Shown here: piece by piece, positions 8,946-17,795 of the stretch
Layout of the letters: each line of letters starts with the position of its first letter
Position numbering within the stretch: the stretch's first letter is position 1
Origin: Tenuifilum sp. 4138str
GTDB taxonomy: Bacteria > Bacteroidota > Bacteroidia > Bacteroidales > Tenuifilaceae
DNA: 64,000 nt
Reading direction: 5' to 3'
Assembly: GCF_041102575.1 (NCBI RefSeq)
Contig: NZ_JBGCUE010000001.1
Coordinates: forward strand, 1 to 64,000
The notes under the pieces: model-generated
Database searches by the model: none
Seen by the model: only the letters and a program-made list of their open reading frames with translations
What the model was told of the DNA's origin: nothing
Translations under genes and position numbers: made by a program

Positions 8946-10110
8946 CCAAAAGTTCTCCTTTTTTGAGCTCTTTTACTCCAAGCGGAATAGCTGCAATGCC
9001 TGTAGCCTTTGCCAACGAAAATATATGGGCTGAACCATGGAACTCAAGAGGTTCAACCTCCCCTTTATCGTTAACAATAACAGGGAAAAGCCCTAAACGT
9101 TCAGCTCGTTTTCGGGAATAATCAATTGCTAAGGGCAACTTGTATGTCCTAGCATAAGGCTCATTGCATTGCATCATCATCAGGAGTGCAGGTTTTACCA
9201 GCAACTCAAACTGTACAAACGATGATACAGGATTACCGGGCAATCCAAATATTAATTTATTGCCAGCAACTCCAAATGTGGTTGGTTTTCCGGGTTGAAC
9301 TGCAATGGAATCGAATAGGATTTTAACACCCAAACGCTCCATAATTCTTGGGACATAATCAAAATCGCCCATGGAAACGCCACCTGTAAGCACTACCACA
9401 TCGCTTTCAGCCAAAGCCCTAGCAATGGCTTTTTCGGTAACCTCCTCGGTATCGCCAACTATACCATGGTACATTGGAATTGCACCTGCTGAAATTACCT
9501 GTGCAATTAGTTGATGTCCATTGCTATTCCTAATCTTACTACCCTGTGGTATTTCAGTTGGCTCAACAAGCTCATCGCCGGTTGGCAAAATTGACACTCT
9601 AGGCCTTACCGAAACGATTGGGGAATGACATCCGAGTGCAGCCATTATGGCTATATGCTGTGGCTTAATAAGGGTTCCTTTGCTTAACGGCGACTCACCA
9701 ATTTTGATGTCCTCGCCAAGTTCACAGATGTTAGATTTTGGTTTACTGCCTTTAAAGCGAATAGTTCCATCGGACAATAACTCGGTATCCTCAACAGGTA
9801 TAACACAATCAGCTCCATTGGGTATGGGTGCGCCAGTCATTATCTTCGAGCATGTGCCCTGGGCTATAGTTTTTTGGGGTGTAGTCCCTGCTGCAATTAC
9901 CTCAATTACTGTAAGGGGATTATCCAAATCTGCAGCCCTACAGGCATAACCATCAACCGCCGTTTTGCGGAATGGCGGCATATTTATATCGGAAACCACA
10001 TCATGCCTCAACACTCGGTTGAGACTTTCCGATAATGAAACACGCTCTTCGCTATTCAAAGCGGTAACGCTTTGTTCTACAATCCTTATCGCCTTATCTA
10101 ACGATATCAT
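8929..10110 (-). CDS. moeA: Molybdopterin molybdenumtransferase MoeA
   Basis: MoeA inserts molybdenum into adenylylated molybdopterin. The 393-aa protein shows the family landmarks in order: PPFRKTAVDGYA (about residue 41), MTGAPIPNGADCVIPVEDT (about 90), LPTGDELVE (about 170), LTGGVSMGDFDYV (about 240) and LPGNPVSSFVQFE (about 288). It is the first gene of the minus-strand operon moeA-moaA-moaC-(MOSC/MogA). No moaD, moaE or moeB gene is present in the window, so molybdopterin synthase must be encoded elsewhere. Upstream lies the long repeat-rich gene-free region, and the promoter should be within the first 100 bp of it. Confidence 0.95.
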   Translation of the reverse strand: MISLDKAIRIVEQSVTALNSEERVSLSESLNRVLRHDVVSDINMPPFRKTAVDGYACRAADLDNPLTVIEVIAAGTTPQKTIAQGTCSKIMTGAPIPNGADCVIPVEDTELLSDGTIRFKGSKPKSNICELGEDIKIGESPLSKGTLIKPQHIAIMAALGCHSPIVSVRPRVSILPTGDELVEPTEIPQGSKIRNSNGHQLIAQVISAGAIPMYHGIVGDTEEVTEKAIARALAESDVVVLTGGVSMGDFDYVPRIMERLGVKILFDSIAVQPGKPTTFGVAGNKLIFGLPGNPVSSFVQFELLVKPALLMMMQCNEPYARTYKLPLAIDYSRKRAERLGLFPVIVNDKGEVEPLEFHGSAHIFSLAKATGIAAIPLGVKELKKGELLDVRPI

Positions 10111-10201
10111 ACCTCTGATTCATTGTTTTGCAAATATGAACAAAAAAGTTGTTACCGAAAAGTATTTTTTTTCATATCGATTTGTATTATTAAACCAAAG
10201 T

Positions 10202-10620
10202 ACCATGAATTAACAAATTTAACCGGGCTAATTTTAGGTGAATGAATCGGAATGAATCGGAATGAATCGGAATAGACAGAATATGATGGAGTAAGAGGAA
10301 ATTAGAGGAAGTTAGAGGAATAGTAAAAAAGTGAACGGCACAACCAAACGACCATGAATTAAAAAATTCAACAGGGCTAATTTTAGAGGAATGAGTCGGA
10401 ATAAATCGGAATGAGTCGGAATAAGGAGAATATGATGGAGTTAGTCCGTTAAACGTGAACCGTGAGCCGTTAAACGCAATGTTTGAGGCGGGAATGAGTC
10501 GGAATGAGTCGGAATAAGCAGAATATGATCGTGTTAGAGGAAATTAGAGGAAGTTAGAGGAATAGTAAAAAAGTGAACGGCACAACCAAGCGACCATGAA
10601 TTAACAAATACAACCGGCCT
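10202..10620. repeat. Tandem array of a degenerate 150-240-bp block
   Basis: The phrase ACCATGAATTAA..CAA(C) recurs at 10202, 10351 and 10593. Each is followed by a 'ggctaat' stretch, and the first two by 'gaatgaatcgg' decamers. A block ending 'gtgaacggcacaacca' is present before 10351 and before 10593. Exact decamers AATGAATCGG repeat three times at 10241-10270. A 33-bp stretch at 10441-10473 is repeated 23 kb away at 33693-33725. Confidence 0.8.
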
Positions 10621-10663
10621 AATAAAAATGTGGATACAGAAACATTTTTAGAGAAGATTAGTC

Positions 10664-10810
10664 AATAGAAACACAATAAAACATTTAAACAACTTGTTTC
10701 TATTAAATTATCGAGGTAATCCCGACTTATTAAAATCTTTCATTCCGAGATCTCGTAATGATTAGATTTTGTTAGTCGATTCGTCAATTGAAAAGTTCAA
10801 TTGACGAATT
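10664..10810. repeat. Three consecutive inverted repeats
   Basis: In order: AATAGAAAC/GTTTCTATT; AAAATCT/AGATTTT around a central GAGATCTC palindrome; and a 14-bp perfect stem ATTCGTCAATTGAA (10779-10792) with its complement (10796-10809) and a 3-nt loop. No T-run follows. It could be a structured RNA or a protein-binding cluster. Confidence 0.55.
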
Positions 10811-11067
10811 TGGATTAAATGTCGTTTAGTCAAGGGTATTTGTCATGTTGCGCGCAAACGAAACATCACACTGTCGTACTGAGTCCCGATTTATAGGGAT
10901 AGACATCGCCGTAGCATCTCATTGCTCTTTTCTCTTCAATCCTTTGAAGAGATCCCTCGCCTTTGCTCGGGATGACAAAAACCCCTATCTTCCTTTCTGC
11001 TCCCTTGTCATGCTGAGCTAGCCGAAGCATCTCTTTACCTTTAATCCTTGTTGTTTTTTTGTAACCC

Positions 11068-11208
11068 GCTCTTTGCCTTGCTTTTCTGTTGCGATGCAAC
11101 GTTTCAGGATTGCTCTTTGGAAAATGTATTGCGTGCATCGCAAAATAATTTGAACACCTCAATACCCCGGGTTAAAACCCAGGGCTAATGTGATTTGCCC
11201 TTTCAGGG
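11068..11208. repeat. 141-bp direct repeat, copy A
   Basis: It aligns without gaps to 11801-11941 with about five mismatches by eye. It contains the inverted motif 'gttgcgatgcaac' and the palindromic 'gggttaaaaccc' segment. Confidence 0.9.
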
Positions 11209-11597
11209 AGAATGATGCACGCGTCGGGAGACGAGCACTAACAGGTGGGGTTACAGATATTACGTCCTTACGGGGCTGAAAGCGTTGTTCGTGAAACTAT
11301 TGTCATGTTGAGCGCAAGCGAAACATCTCATGGGGTCGATTAGAGATCCTTCGCTATGCTCAGGATGACAAATGAAGTTATTTGTGTAAGTTGCACGTTG
11401 TTCGTTGTACGTGAAATTGACCTCACCCCCGCCCCTCTCCTGTCAGGAGAGGGGAGAAGCAATTAGGAAACCTTATTGCAGGACTAAAGTCTCCCCTCTC
11501 AGGGGAGATTTAGAGGGGTCATCTAGGTTGAATGTGGAAAAAAACCTCACCCCAGTCCTTTTCCCTGAGAGGGAATGGAGCGGAAGAAGCAGGCAAA

Positions 11598-11748
11598 GGC
11601 ATAAAAGCCTGACCCGGCAATGGGTCGGGGGTGGAACGTGGCGGTGGGCTTAGTAAGCGATACCACATGAGGCACGCTTCAGGCGTGGCGAATTGTATCG
11701 CGTGGCAGTTCCACCCGCGGGGTACCCATCGGGTCGGGCTTTTCAGCC
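11598..11748. repeat. Long imperfect inverted repeat
   Basis: The left arm 11598-11637 (through 'ggcataaaagcctgacccgg') is the imperfect reverse complement of 11708-11748. Between the arms are shorter nested complements (GCGATAC/GTATCGC and CACGC/GCGTG). It looks like a structured interspersed repeat rather than a gene. Confidence 0.6.
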
Positions 11749-11800
11749 TTGATTTTCTTTGGTTCTTTCTTGTATCAAGACAAGAAAGAACGTGAAAATC

Positions 11801-11941
11801 GCTCTTTGCCATGCTTTTCCGTTGCGATGCAACGCTTCAGGATTGTTCTTTGGAAAATGTATTGCGTGCATCGCAAAATAATTTGAACACCTCAATACCC
11901 TGGGTTAAAACCCAGGGCTAATGTGATTTGCCCTTTCAGGG
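11801..11941. repeat. 141-bp direct repeat, copy B
   Basis: This is the second copy of 11068-11208, offset by exactly 733 bp, ending just before the PAP2 gene promoter region. Confidence 0.9.
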
Positions 11942-11992
11942 CGGAGCGTTAGGTTAAATTACATTTACAAATGGCTTAATAGTCATATTTAG

Positions 11993-12781
11993 ATGTTTAT
12001 CTTTGCAAAAAAAAAAGAGGTTTTGAAAACAAGAATTATTTTGATTTTTGGGATACTTTTTTATCTAAATGGTTTTTCACAACAGCTAACCCGGATTGAT
12101 AGCCTAAGTCAACGGCCAAAGCCGGAGTATAGGCTCACGGTTAAGAATACAATTATTCCAGTATCGCTAATCACCTATGGTGTGATTGGTCTTAATAATC
12201 CGAAACTGAAACGCTGGAACACTGGAATCCGCAGCGAGGTGTTAGAGCACATAAACACAAAGTACAGAGCCGACGATTACTTTCAGTATGTTCCTGGCCT
12301 AGCGGTTTACATACTCGACGATGCGGGACTAAAGGCGAAGCATTCGTTTTGGGACAGAACTGCTATACTTTCTGGCTCGTTTGTTTTGCAATTGGCAGCG
12401 GTGCGAGTTCTTAAGCATACAACCGGTGTTATGCGGCCCGATAGTAGTTCTGCAACCTCATTCCCATCGGGACATACTGCTATGGCCTTTACAGGAGCTG
12501 AGTTTTTGTGGCAGGAGTACAAGGACCATACAGTATGGATTGGTGTGGCTGGTTATGCCATTGCTGGTACAATTGGTTTTGCAAGGGTTATAAATAACAA
12601 GCATTGGATAACCGATGTTTTTGCAGGTGCAGGAATTGGAATGCTAAGTACTAAAATATCGTACTATACTTACGAACGATTTAAACTAAAACAACGGAGT
12701 AGGGGTCAAACGCATGCTGTAATTGTTCCCTACTTTAATGGAAATGGAATGGTGGGTTTAGCAGCGGGCATTCAATTTTAA
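11993..12781 (+). CDS. PAP2-family phosphatase (exported)
   Basis: This is a membrane-associated acid phosphatase of the type-2 phosphatidic acid phosphatase superfamily. The three catalytic motifs are present (numbering from ATG 11993): K141 with RP at 148-149, PSGH at 158-161, and R198..H204..D208. The substrate could be undecaprenyl pyrophosphate, phosphatidate or another lipid phosphate. A signal peptide ends near FSQQ. The start is uncertain: ATG 11993 puts a hydrophobic MFIF ahead of the basic n-region, and a -7-like box (TATCTTTG) sits at 11998-12005, inside that extension. A TTG at 12023 would give a textbook signal peptide beginning MKTRIILIFG. The stop is 3 bp before the MFS gene start, so the two genes are probably one unit. 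Confidence 0.9.
   Translation: MFIFAKKKEVLKTRIILIFGILFYLNGFSQQLTRIDSLSQRPKPEYRLTVKNTIIPVSLITYGVIGLNNPKLKRWNTGIRSEVLEHINTKYRADDYFQYVPGLAVYILDDAGLKAKHSFWDRTAILSGSFVLQLAAVRVLKHTTGVMRPDSSSATSFPSGHTAMAFTGAEFLWQEYKDHTVWIGVAGYAIAGTIGFARVINNKHWITDVFAGAGIGMLSTKISYYTYERFKLKQRSRGQTHAVIVPYFNGNGMVGLAAGIQF
11998..12005 (+). promoter_or_regulatory. -7-like box inside the 5' end of the PAP2 frame
   Basis: TATCTTTG matches TAnnTTTG. If used, transcription would begin downstream of the ATG at 11993 and the TTG at 12023 would be the start codon. No clear -33 element was found. Confidence 0.35.
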
Positions 12782-12784
12782 TGC

Positions 12785-14056
12785 ATGTTCAGGTACATCG
12801 ATATACGTTCATACTTTAACCGGGTTGGTTTTGCTTTTAGGGCATTGAAAAGCCCTAACTTCAGGATGTTCTTTTATGGGCAGATTGTTTCGCTCATGGG
12901 CACCTACATTCAGAACTTGGCGTTAGGTTGGCTTATATATCGGTTAACCGATTCCCCTTTTCTGCTTGGGTTAGTAGGTTTTGCAGGTCAAATCCCATCA
13001 CTTTTTCTAACGCCAATAGCCGGCGTTTACGCCGACAGGGTAAACCGAAGGTATGTGCTTATTGGTTCGCAGGCTTTATCAATGGTGATGGCCTTTACCC
13101 TAGCAGCGCTTTACCTTACTGGAGTGCTTCAAATTTGGCATATCATACTGATTGCTGTTATAAATGGAGTTTCGCTTGCTTTCGATACCCCATTCCGTCA
13201 CGCTTTTCTGCTGGAGATGGTTGGCGACAGGGACTTGCTTCAGAATGCCATAGCGTTGAACTCAACACTGATTAACTCGGCCCGTTTTATTGGGCCTACC
13301 ATAGGCGGTTTTATTATTGCGTTGTTGGGCGAAGGGTGGTGCTTTATAATCAATGGGTTAAGTTTCATGGCGGTTATAGCATCGTTAATGTCGATGAGGG
13401 TAAAGCCCATGAATACTCATCATCACCATGGTTCCATCTTCCAGGAACTGGCTGAGGGTTTAGCCTATTCATACCGGAATAAAACAATTAGGTATCTGCT
13501 TTTACTAATTTCGTCAATTGGGTTTATTGGCTTGCCGTTTCAGGTGTTTATGCCCGTTTTTGCCCGCGATATCCTTCATGGTAACTCACAGTTGCTTGGA
13601 TTTCTCACTGGCTCGCTTGGTGCTGGTGCATTGGTGGGTGCTTTCTATTTGGCTTCGAGGAAAAGCATTAGAAGTTTACCAAAGATTATTCTTGTTTCTT
13701 CCATTCTCTTTGGGATTGGATTGTTTGTTTTCTCGCTATCATCAAATATAGCTGTATCGCTTGGAGTAATATTTATTACTGGATTTGGTATGATTGTTCT
13801 GTTTGCAGCAACTAACACTCTTCTGCAGCACATTGTTGATGAGGATAAGCGGGGAAGGGTGGTTGCACTCTACGGTTTATCGTTTATGGGTATTACACCT
13901 CTTGGAAGCCTTTTGCTTGGTTCAATTAGCCCTACATTTGGTGTACAGCTAACCCTTACAATATCAGGATTGCTTTGCCTGTTAGCGGTGGTTTTGTTCG
14001 GCAGGAATTATGGAACTATCGCTCAGACCGTAAAAAGATTTGAAAACAGCCACTAA
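12785..14056 (+). CDS. MFS transporter, EntS-like exporter family
   Basis: This 423-aa major facilitator protein has about twelve hydrophobic helices. The N-terminal half carries the MFS_3-type signature: SPNFRMFFYGQIVSLMGTYIQNLALGW (quoted in two parts: SPNFRMFFYGQ, then IVSLMGTYIQ), and the loop 2-3 motif GVYADRVNRRYV (about residue 77). By family it exports small molecules, with enterobactin exporter EntS as the named relative; its substrate here is unknown. A short His-rich loop (about residues 208-213) lies in the central cytoplasmic region. It starts 3 bp after the PAP2 gene and ends in a bidirectional terminator shared with the convergent peptidase gene. Confidence 0.9.
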   Translation: MFRYIDIRSYFNRVGFAFRALKSPNFRMFFYGQIVSLMGTYIQNLALGWLIYRLTDSPFLLGLVGFAGQIPSLFLTPIAGVYADRVNRRYVLIGSQALSMVMAFTLAALYLTGVLQIWHIILIAVINGVSLAFDTPFRHAFLLEMVGDRDLLQNAIALNSTLINSARFIGPTIGGFIIALLGEGWCFIINGLSFMAVIASLMSMRVKPMNTHHHHGSIFQELAEGLAYSYRNKTIRYLLLLISSIGFIGLPFQVFMPVFARDILHGNSQLLGFLTGSLGAGALVGAFYLASRKSIRSLPKIILVSSILFGIGLFVFSLSSNIAVSLGVIFITGFGMIVLFAATNTLLQHIVDEDKRGRVVALYGLSFMGITPLGSLLLGSISPTFGVQLTLTISGLLCLLAVVLFGRNYGTIAQTVKRFENSH

Positions 14057-14077
14057 CCCTGTTCTGGTATAAATAAA

Positions 14078-14102
14078 AAGCCGTCCTAATGCGGACGGCT
14101 TT
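14078..14102. terminator. Bidirectional terminator between MFS and peptidase genes
   Basis: The stem AAGCCGTCC/GGACGGCTT has a 6-nt loop and is flanked by A-run and T-run, serving both convergent genes. Confidence 0.85.
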
Positions 14103-14121
14103 CAAGTATTGTTGGGTTGAA

Positions 14122-16176
14122 TTACTTTTTCTCGGAGAGTTTTTGTACGGCAACTGCCGAAGCCTCAAGAATAGGAGTAACCGAAAGAGGCTCACCAACA
14201 CCTTTCTTAAGCCAGAGTTGAGGGATTAAACGACCCTGTGAGTAAATCCGTTCAACCTCTGCAGCAAAAGAGCGACCACGGAACTGCTTTTCCAGCTGAA
14301 AATCGATAAGATGACCTATTGGGTAAGCCGATAGGTAAAGCGGATTGTCAATCATATGTGAGTAAATGGCAAGTATGGGCTCGTCGGTGCTGCCAAACAC
14401 ATCGGCGTAGTATTTATTCCAAATGTCGCGCGCAATGGTAAGGGTAGCATTACGAACCTCATCGGCGGTAGCATTGGGGTTGTTGTACAACCACTTCCAG
14501 AGGTTAATATCAACCAGCGATACGCCCATAATTTCGTAGCACGACCAAAGGTTATCGAGGGTTTCAAGGTATTCCTTATCGGGGTTAACCTCCTTCATGC
14601 CCAGCACATCAAGGTCGCGTTTCTGGAACACGAATGCCAATGCCTCAGTAAAGGCTGTGTTAGGCACACCGTGCATTATGTAGTAATCAACATCGTGCAG
14701 GGTAATGGTTTGCTCCACGTTGTGGCCAAACTCATGCATGGCAATGTTAAATCCCTTGTAGTTCATGCCCGAAGCAGGAACACGGGTGCGGAGCAGTGCC
14801 ACATCGTTGTGCATCTCGGCACCCCATGCATGCCCTGCGCCACGCGAGGCCTCAACTTTTACCCGGTCGGCAATGAATTTAGCTTTTTCCTTGCTCCATC
14901 CGAGCGAGGTAAGGATATTTGGAAGCTCAGCCTCAAAGGCTTTGGCATCGCGAAAACGCTTGGTGGTAATGCCATCAAGTTTTTCAGCAGGGATGCCGCT
15001 GCGGGCTTTAAATCCATCGTACCAGATATCGAATGGCTGTAACGGGCGACCTAAGCGCTGGCTGATTAGTTTCCCAGCTTCGCGAACCTCCTTTGACGAT
15101 ACCAAATCAATAAACAGCTGTTCAACCTCATCGACCGGAAGTTCAAACTCACCCTCAAACTTGCGTTGTATGTAGTTTGGCATTTTAAGGGTGTACTCGT
15201 CAATAGCTTTTAGTGCCTTGAATTGGTTTATTACATGCTGGTAGCGAGTATTAGGCTCGGGTGTAGCTTGAACCTCATTACCTTCCTTGGTTAAAGTATT
15301 GGTATATGGATTCCACTTATACTCGTTGCTGTTGATAACCTGCTGGGGTATGGATTGGTCTATGATTCGCTTCATCACCTGGTAAATCATCTGCTGGTGA
15401 GCAAGTCCATCCTCCTTGTTGGCATAGTGCGACTTTAGCTCATCGCGCAATCCCCAGTGCGATATCAACTTCATATCGGCAGGGAACATGGTTTGACCCT
15501 TGTCATCCACAAGGTTGCCCATGTAAATGTTATACTCGCTGATGTAGGTATCGGCATTGGTGTTTACTGTTGAAAAGTTCTGGATGAGCTGGGCCGGAAC
15601 TCGACTTGTGAACATATCGCCCATGCGAGCGTAAGCCCATTGCTTGCGGCTCCAGTTTTCACCCATTTCGGTTTTTTCCTTCAGGGTGTAGTATGGGAAG
15701 TTTAGGGCAGTAATAAATGCAATCTTGTTGGCATAGAGGTCGTCGTTTAAATGTGCTGCCGCGTTGTATGAGCCAAAGAGTTCATCAATGGGGGTTACTG
15801 GCCCCCAGTCCAGGTGGAGGGGTTTCATGAGTTCCTTACTCAACAGGATGAAGTAGCCATTTAGCATTTCAAAACCATAGGATAGCTTGTTGAATAGCTG
15901 CTCCAGCGCTGCATCGTCCGATACAAATTGTGTGGTGCAGAACTGCTCAAAATCGGTCTCGGTGCCATCGGTAATCCTCCAAAGCATGGCCACTTGAGCA
16001 ACTCCGCGTTCAATTCTTTCCTTTTGGGAATCGCCGTGCTGTTTAACCAGTTCAGCAGTTACTTTTTTCACTGTGGCATCGCTAATGGGCGATACGTCCA
16101 CCTTTTGTTCAGGTTGATTGCACTGTGCCATAAGCAATGCGGTTGCAATAGTTAGTAGTGTAAATATTTTTCTCAT
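14122..16176 (-). CDS. M3-like gluzincin metallopeptidase, exported (putative lipoprotein)
   Basis: This is a zinc peptidase of 684 aa from the ATG at 16176. The open frame runs to 16200, but the ATG at 16176 starts a clean signal peptide, MRKIFTLLTIATALLMAQC. The active site is HEFGH at residues 481-485 with a third zinc ligand Glu in TEALAF at about 511, the gluzincin spacing seen in thimet oligopeptidase-like (M3) enzymes; the rest of the chain is too divergent to assign a named peptidase. The Cys after LLMAQ could be a lipidation site, although Gln at -1 is atypical. It probably degrades peptides in the periplasm or at the outer membrane. It is a single-gene unit: both flanking genes converge or diverge. 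Confidence 0.75.
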   Translation of the reverse strand: MRKIFTLLTIATALLMAQCNQPEQKVDVSPISDATVKKVTAELVKQHGDSQKERIERGVAQVAMLWRITDGTETDFEQFCTTQFVSDDAALEQLFNKLSYGFEMLNGYFILLSKELMKPLHLDWGPVTPIDELFGSYNAAAHLNDDLYANKIAFITALNFPYYTLKEKTEMGENWSRKQWAYARMGDMFTSRVPAQLIQNFSTVNTNADTYISEYNIYMGNLVDDKGQTMFPADMKLISHWGLRDELKSHYANKEDGLAHQQMIYQVMKRIIDQSIPQQVINSNEYKWNPYTNTLTKEGNEVQATPEPNTRYQHVINQFKALKAIDEYTLKMPNYIQRKFEGEFELPVDEVEQLFIDLVSSKEVREAGKLISQRLGRPLQPFDIWYDGFKARSGIPAEKLDGITTKRFRDAKAFEAELPNILTSLGWSKEKAKFIADRVKVEASRGAGHAWGAEMHNDVALLRTRVPASGMNYKGFNIAMHEFGHNVEQTITLHDVDYYIMHGVPNTAFTEALAFVFQKRDLDVLGMKEVNPDKEYLETLDNLWSCYEIMGVSLVDINLWKWLYNNPNATADEVRNATLTIARDIWNKYYADVFGSTDEPILAIYSHMIDNPLYLSAYPIGHLIDFQLEKQFRGRSFAAEVERIYSQGRLIPQLWLKKGVGEPLSVTPILEASAVAVQKLSEKK

Positions 16177-16309
16177 GGTGAGTTGGTTTGAGTTTAACAA
16201 TGTAGTTACAAAAATGCAAATTCATAGGTTAGATTGCAATTCATTCTGAAAGTTTATCAAGTTTTTTACTATAGAATTATTTTTGCTGATGTTTAAAAGT
16301 GAATTAGCT

Positions 16310-16522
16310 ATGGATTGTAAAAAAGAGAATAACTCCAAGTTTTGCAACTGCTCCTACCCATGCGGTAAGCATGGTGTGTGTTGCGATTGTTTAGCCTATC
16401 ACCGTAAGAATGGCGAACTGCCTGCCTGCTATTTTCCAGCCGATATTGAGCGTGGATACGATAGGTCCATTGAAAATTTTATCAGAGTGGTTAAGGAAAG
16501 GGGAACAGGTTACTTAAGGTAG
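16310..16522 (+). CDS. Small Cys-rich DUF6485-type protein
   Basis: This 70-aa cytoplasmic protein of unknown function has cysteines clustered in CNCSYPC, then GVCCDC, then the conserved tail ELPACYFP, which I recognise as the DUF6485 pattern. The arrangement suggests bound zinc or another metal. A TTG start at 16283 would add nine residues, but ATG 16310 begins the conserved region (MDCKKENN). It is divergent from the peptidase gene and ends at a bidirectional terminator shared with rocD. Confidence 0.75.
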   Translation: MDCKKENNSKFCNCSYPCGKHGVCCDCLAYHRKNGELPACYFPADIERGYDRSIENFIRVVKERGTGYLR

Positions 16523-16529
16523 AAAATAA

Positions 16530-16560
16530 AAAAGGTGACACGTAAGTGTCACCTTTTTGG
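16530..16560. terminator. Bidirectional terminator (DUF6485 gene / rocD)
   Basis: A 12-bp perfect stem AAAAGGTGACAC/GTGTCACCTTTT with a 4-nt loop sits between two convergent genes. Confidence 0.9.
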
Positions 16561-16574
16561 TGTGTAACTTTTTA

Positions 16575-17795
16575 CTATTCAAATTGTTTAAAAGCTTCCT
16601 TGATAAGGCCAATAGCCTCACGTAGTTGCTCCTCAGTAATAACAAGGGGTGGGGCGAAACGGATAATATTTCCGTGAGTTGGCTTTGCCAGAACACCTTT
16701 TTCGGCCATGGCCAAGCAAACGTCCCAAGCTGTTTTACCGGGCTTATTACGGATAACCACTGCGTTAAGCAATCCCTTACCACGAACAAGCTCAATCATT
16801 TCGCTCTTGATGTTCTTCATCTCATCGCGGAAGATTTTGCCAAGGCGTTCAGCGTTTTCAGCAAGTTTCTCTTCCTTAACTACCTCAAGGGCTGCAATGG
16901 CAACCTTTCCGGCAAGTGGGTTCCCGCCAAAGGTTGAGCCATGCTCGCCTGGCTTAATGGTAAGCATAATCTCATCGTCGGCAAGCACGCACGAAACAGG
17001 CATTGCGCCGCCTGAAATAGCTTTACCCAGAATTAGGATATCGGGACGAACTCCTTCGTGATCGCAAGCTAGCATTTTACCTGTGCGGGCAATACCGGTT
17101 TGAACCTCGTCGGCAATGAAAAGCACGTTGTGCTTCTTGCAGAGGTCATAAGCTTTTTTCAGGTAACCTTCATCGGGAACAAATACACCTGCTTCGCCCT
17201 GGATTGGTTCAACAAGGAAACCAGCAACATTAGGGTCCTGCAATGCTTTTTCAAGGGCTGGAATATCGTTGTAAGGAATCTTGATAAAACCAGGAGTGTA
17301 TGGACCGAACCCGCCATAGGAATCTGGGTCGGTTGACATGGAAATTACGGTGATTGTACGGCCATGGAAATTGTTCTCGCAAACAATAATCTTGGCCTCG
17401 CCATCCTTAATTCCCTTAACGTTATATGCCCAGCGGCGGCAAAGCTTTAGTGCAGTTTCATCGGCTTCGGCTCCGGTGTTCATGGGTAAAACCTTGTCGT
17501 AACCAAAGTATTTGGTTACATACTCCTCAAATTCGCCAAGTACGTTGTTATAAAACGCGCGTGATGTTAGGGTTAACTTTTGTGCTTGCTCACACATGGC
17601 GTTAATGATTTTTGGGTGGCAGTGCCCCTGGTTAACTGCTGAGTATGCCGATAGAAAGTCGTAGTAACGCTTCCCTTCAACATCCCATAAGTAAACGCCT
17701 TGACCCCTTTCCAGCACAACAGGCAGTGGGTGATAGTTATGAGCGCCATACTTGCTTTCGCGCTCCATGTAATCCTTTGGTGTCATCTTGCTCAT
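16575..17795 (-). CDS. rocD: Ornithine aminotransferase
   Basis: This class-III PLP aminotransferase converts ornithine and 2-oxoglutarate to glutamate semialdehyde and glutamate, linking arginine/ornithine and proline metabolism. The 406-aa sequence closely follows the ornithine-oxo-acid transaminase pattern: [13 protein letters not shown] near the start, [13 protein letters not shown] (about residue 105), FHGRT (about 145), the cofactor Asp in [13 protein letters not shown] (about 230), the PLP-lysine in [14 protein letters not shown] (about 265) and the [10 protein letters not shown] segment. No neighbour belongs to the same pathway. The ATG at 17795 gives the usual length. Confidence 0.95.
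   Translation of the reverse strand: MSKMTPKDYMERESKYGAHNYHPLPVVLERGQGVYLWDVEGKRYYDFLSAYSAVNQGHCHPKIINAMCEQAQKLTLTSRAFYNNVLGEFEEYVTKYFGYDKVLPMNTGAEADETALKLCRRWAYNVKGIKDGEAKIIVCENNFHGRTITVISMSTDPDSYGGFGPYTPGFIKIPYNDIPALEKALQDPNVAGFLVEPIQGEAGVFVPDEGYLKKAYDLCKKHNVLFIADEVQTGIARTGKMLACDHEGVRPDILILGKAISGGAMPVSCVLADDEIMLTIKPGEHGSTFGGNPLAGKVAIAALEVVKEEKLAENAERLGKIFRDEMKNIKSEMIELVRGKGLLNAVVIRNKPGKTAWDVCLAMAEKGVLAKPTHGNIIRFAPPLVITEEQLREAIGLIKEAFKQFE

Larger units (their letters stand above)
10111..11992. other. Gene-free, repeat-rich intergenic region (about 1.9 kb)
   Basis: No credible gene is present. Open frames here are short, lack family motifs and run through repeated DNA. The stretch holds tandem 10-bp repeats, two copies of a 150-240-bp block, three successive inverted repeats, several copies of a 28-bp interspersed repeat of the form 'gtcatgctgag..gccgaagcatctc' (near 10846, 11007 and 11303, often paired with an inverse form to make hairpins), a long inverted repeat and a 141-bp direct repeat. 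Separate entries give positions. Confidence 0.8.

Noticed and set aside
10866-11162. 98-aa open frame in the repeat region
   Set aside because: It runs through interspersed repeats, has no domain and has a repeat-derived composition.
11405-11812. Two short frames in the inverted-repeat region
   Set aside because: They follow 'cctctcctgtcaggag'-type repeats; no protein-like composition.
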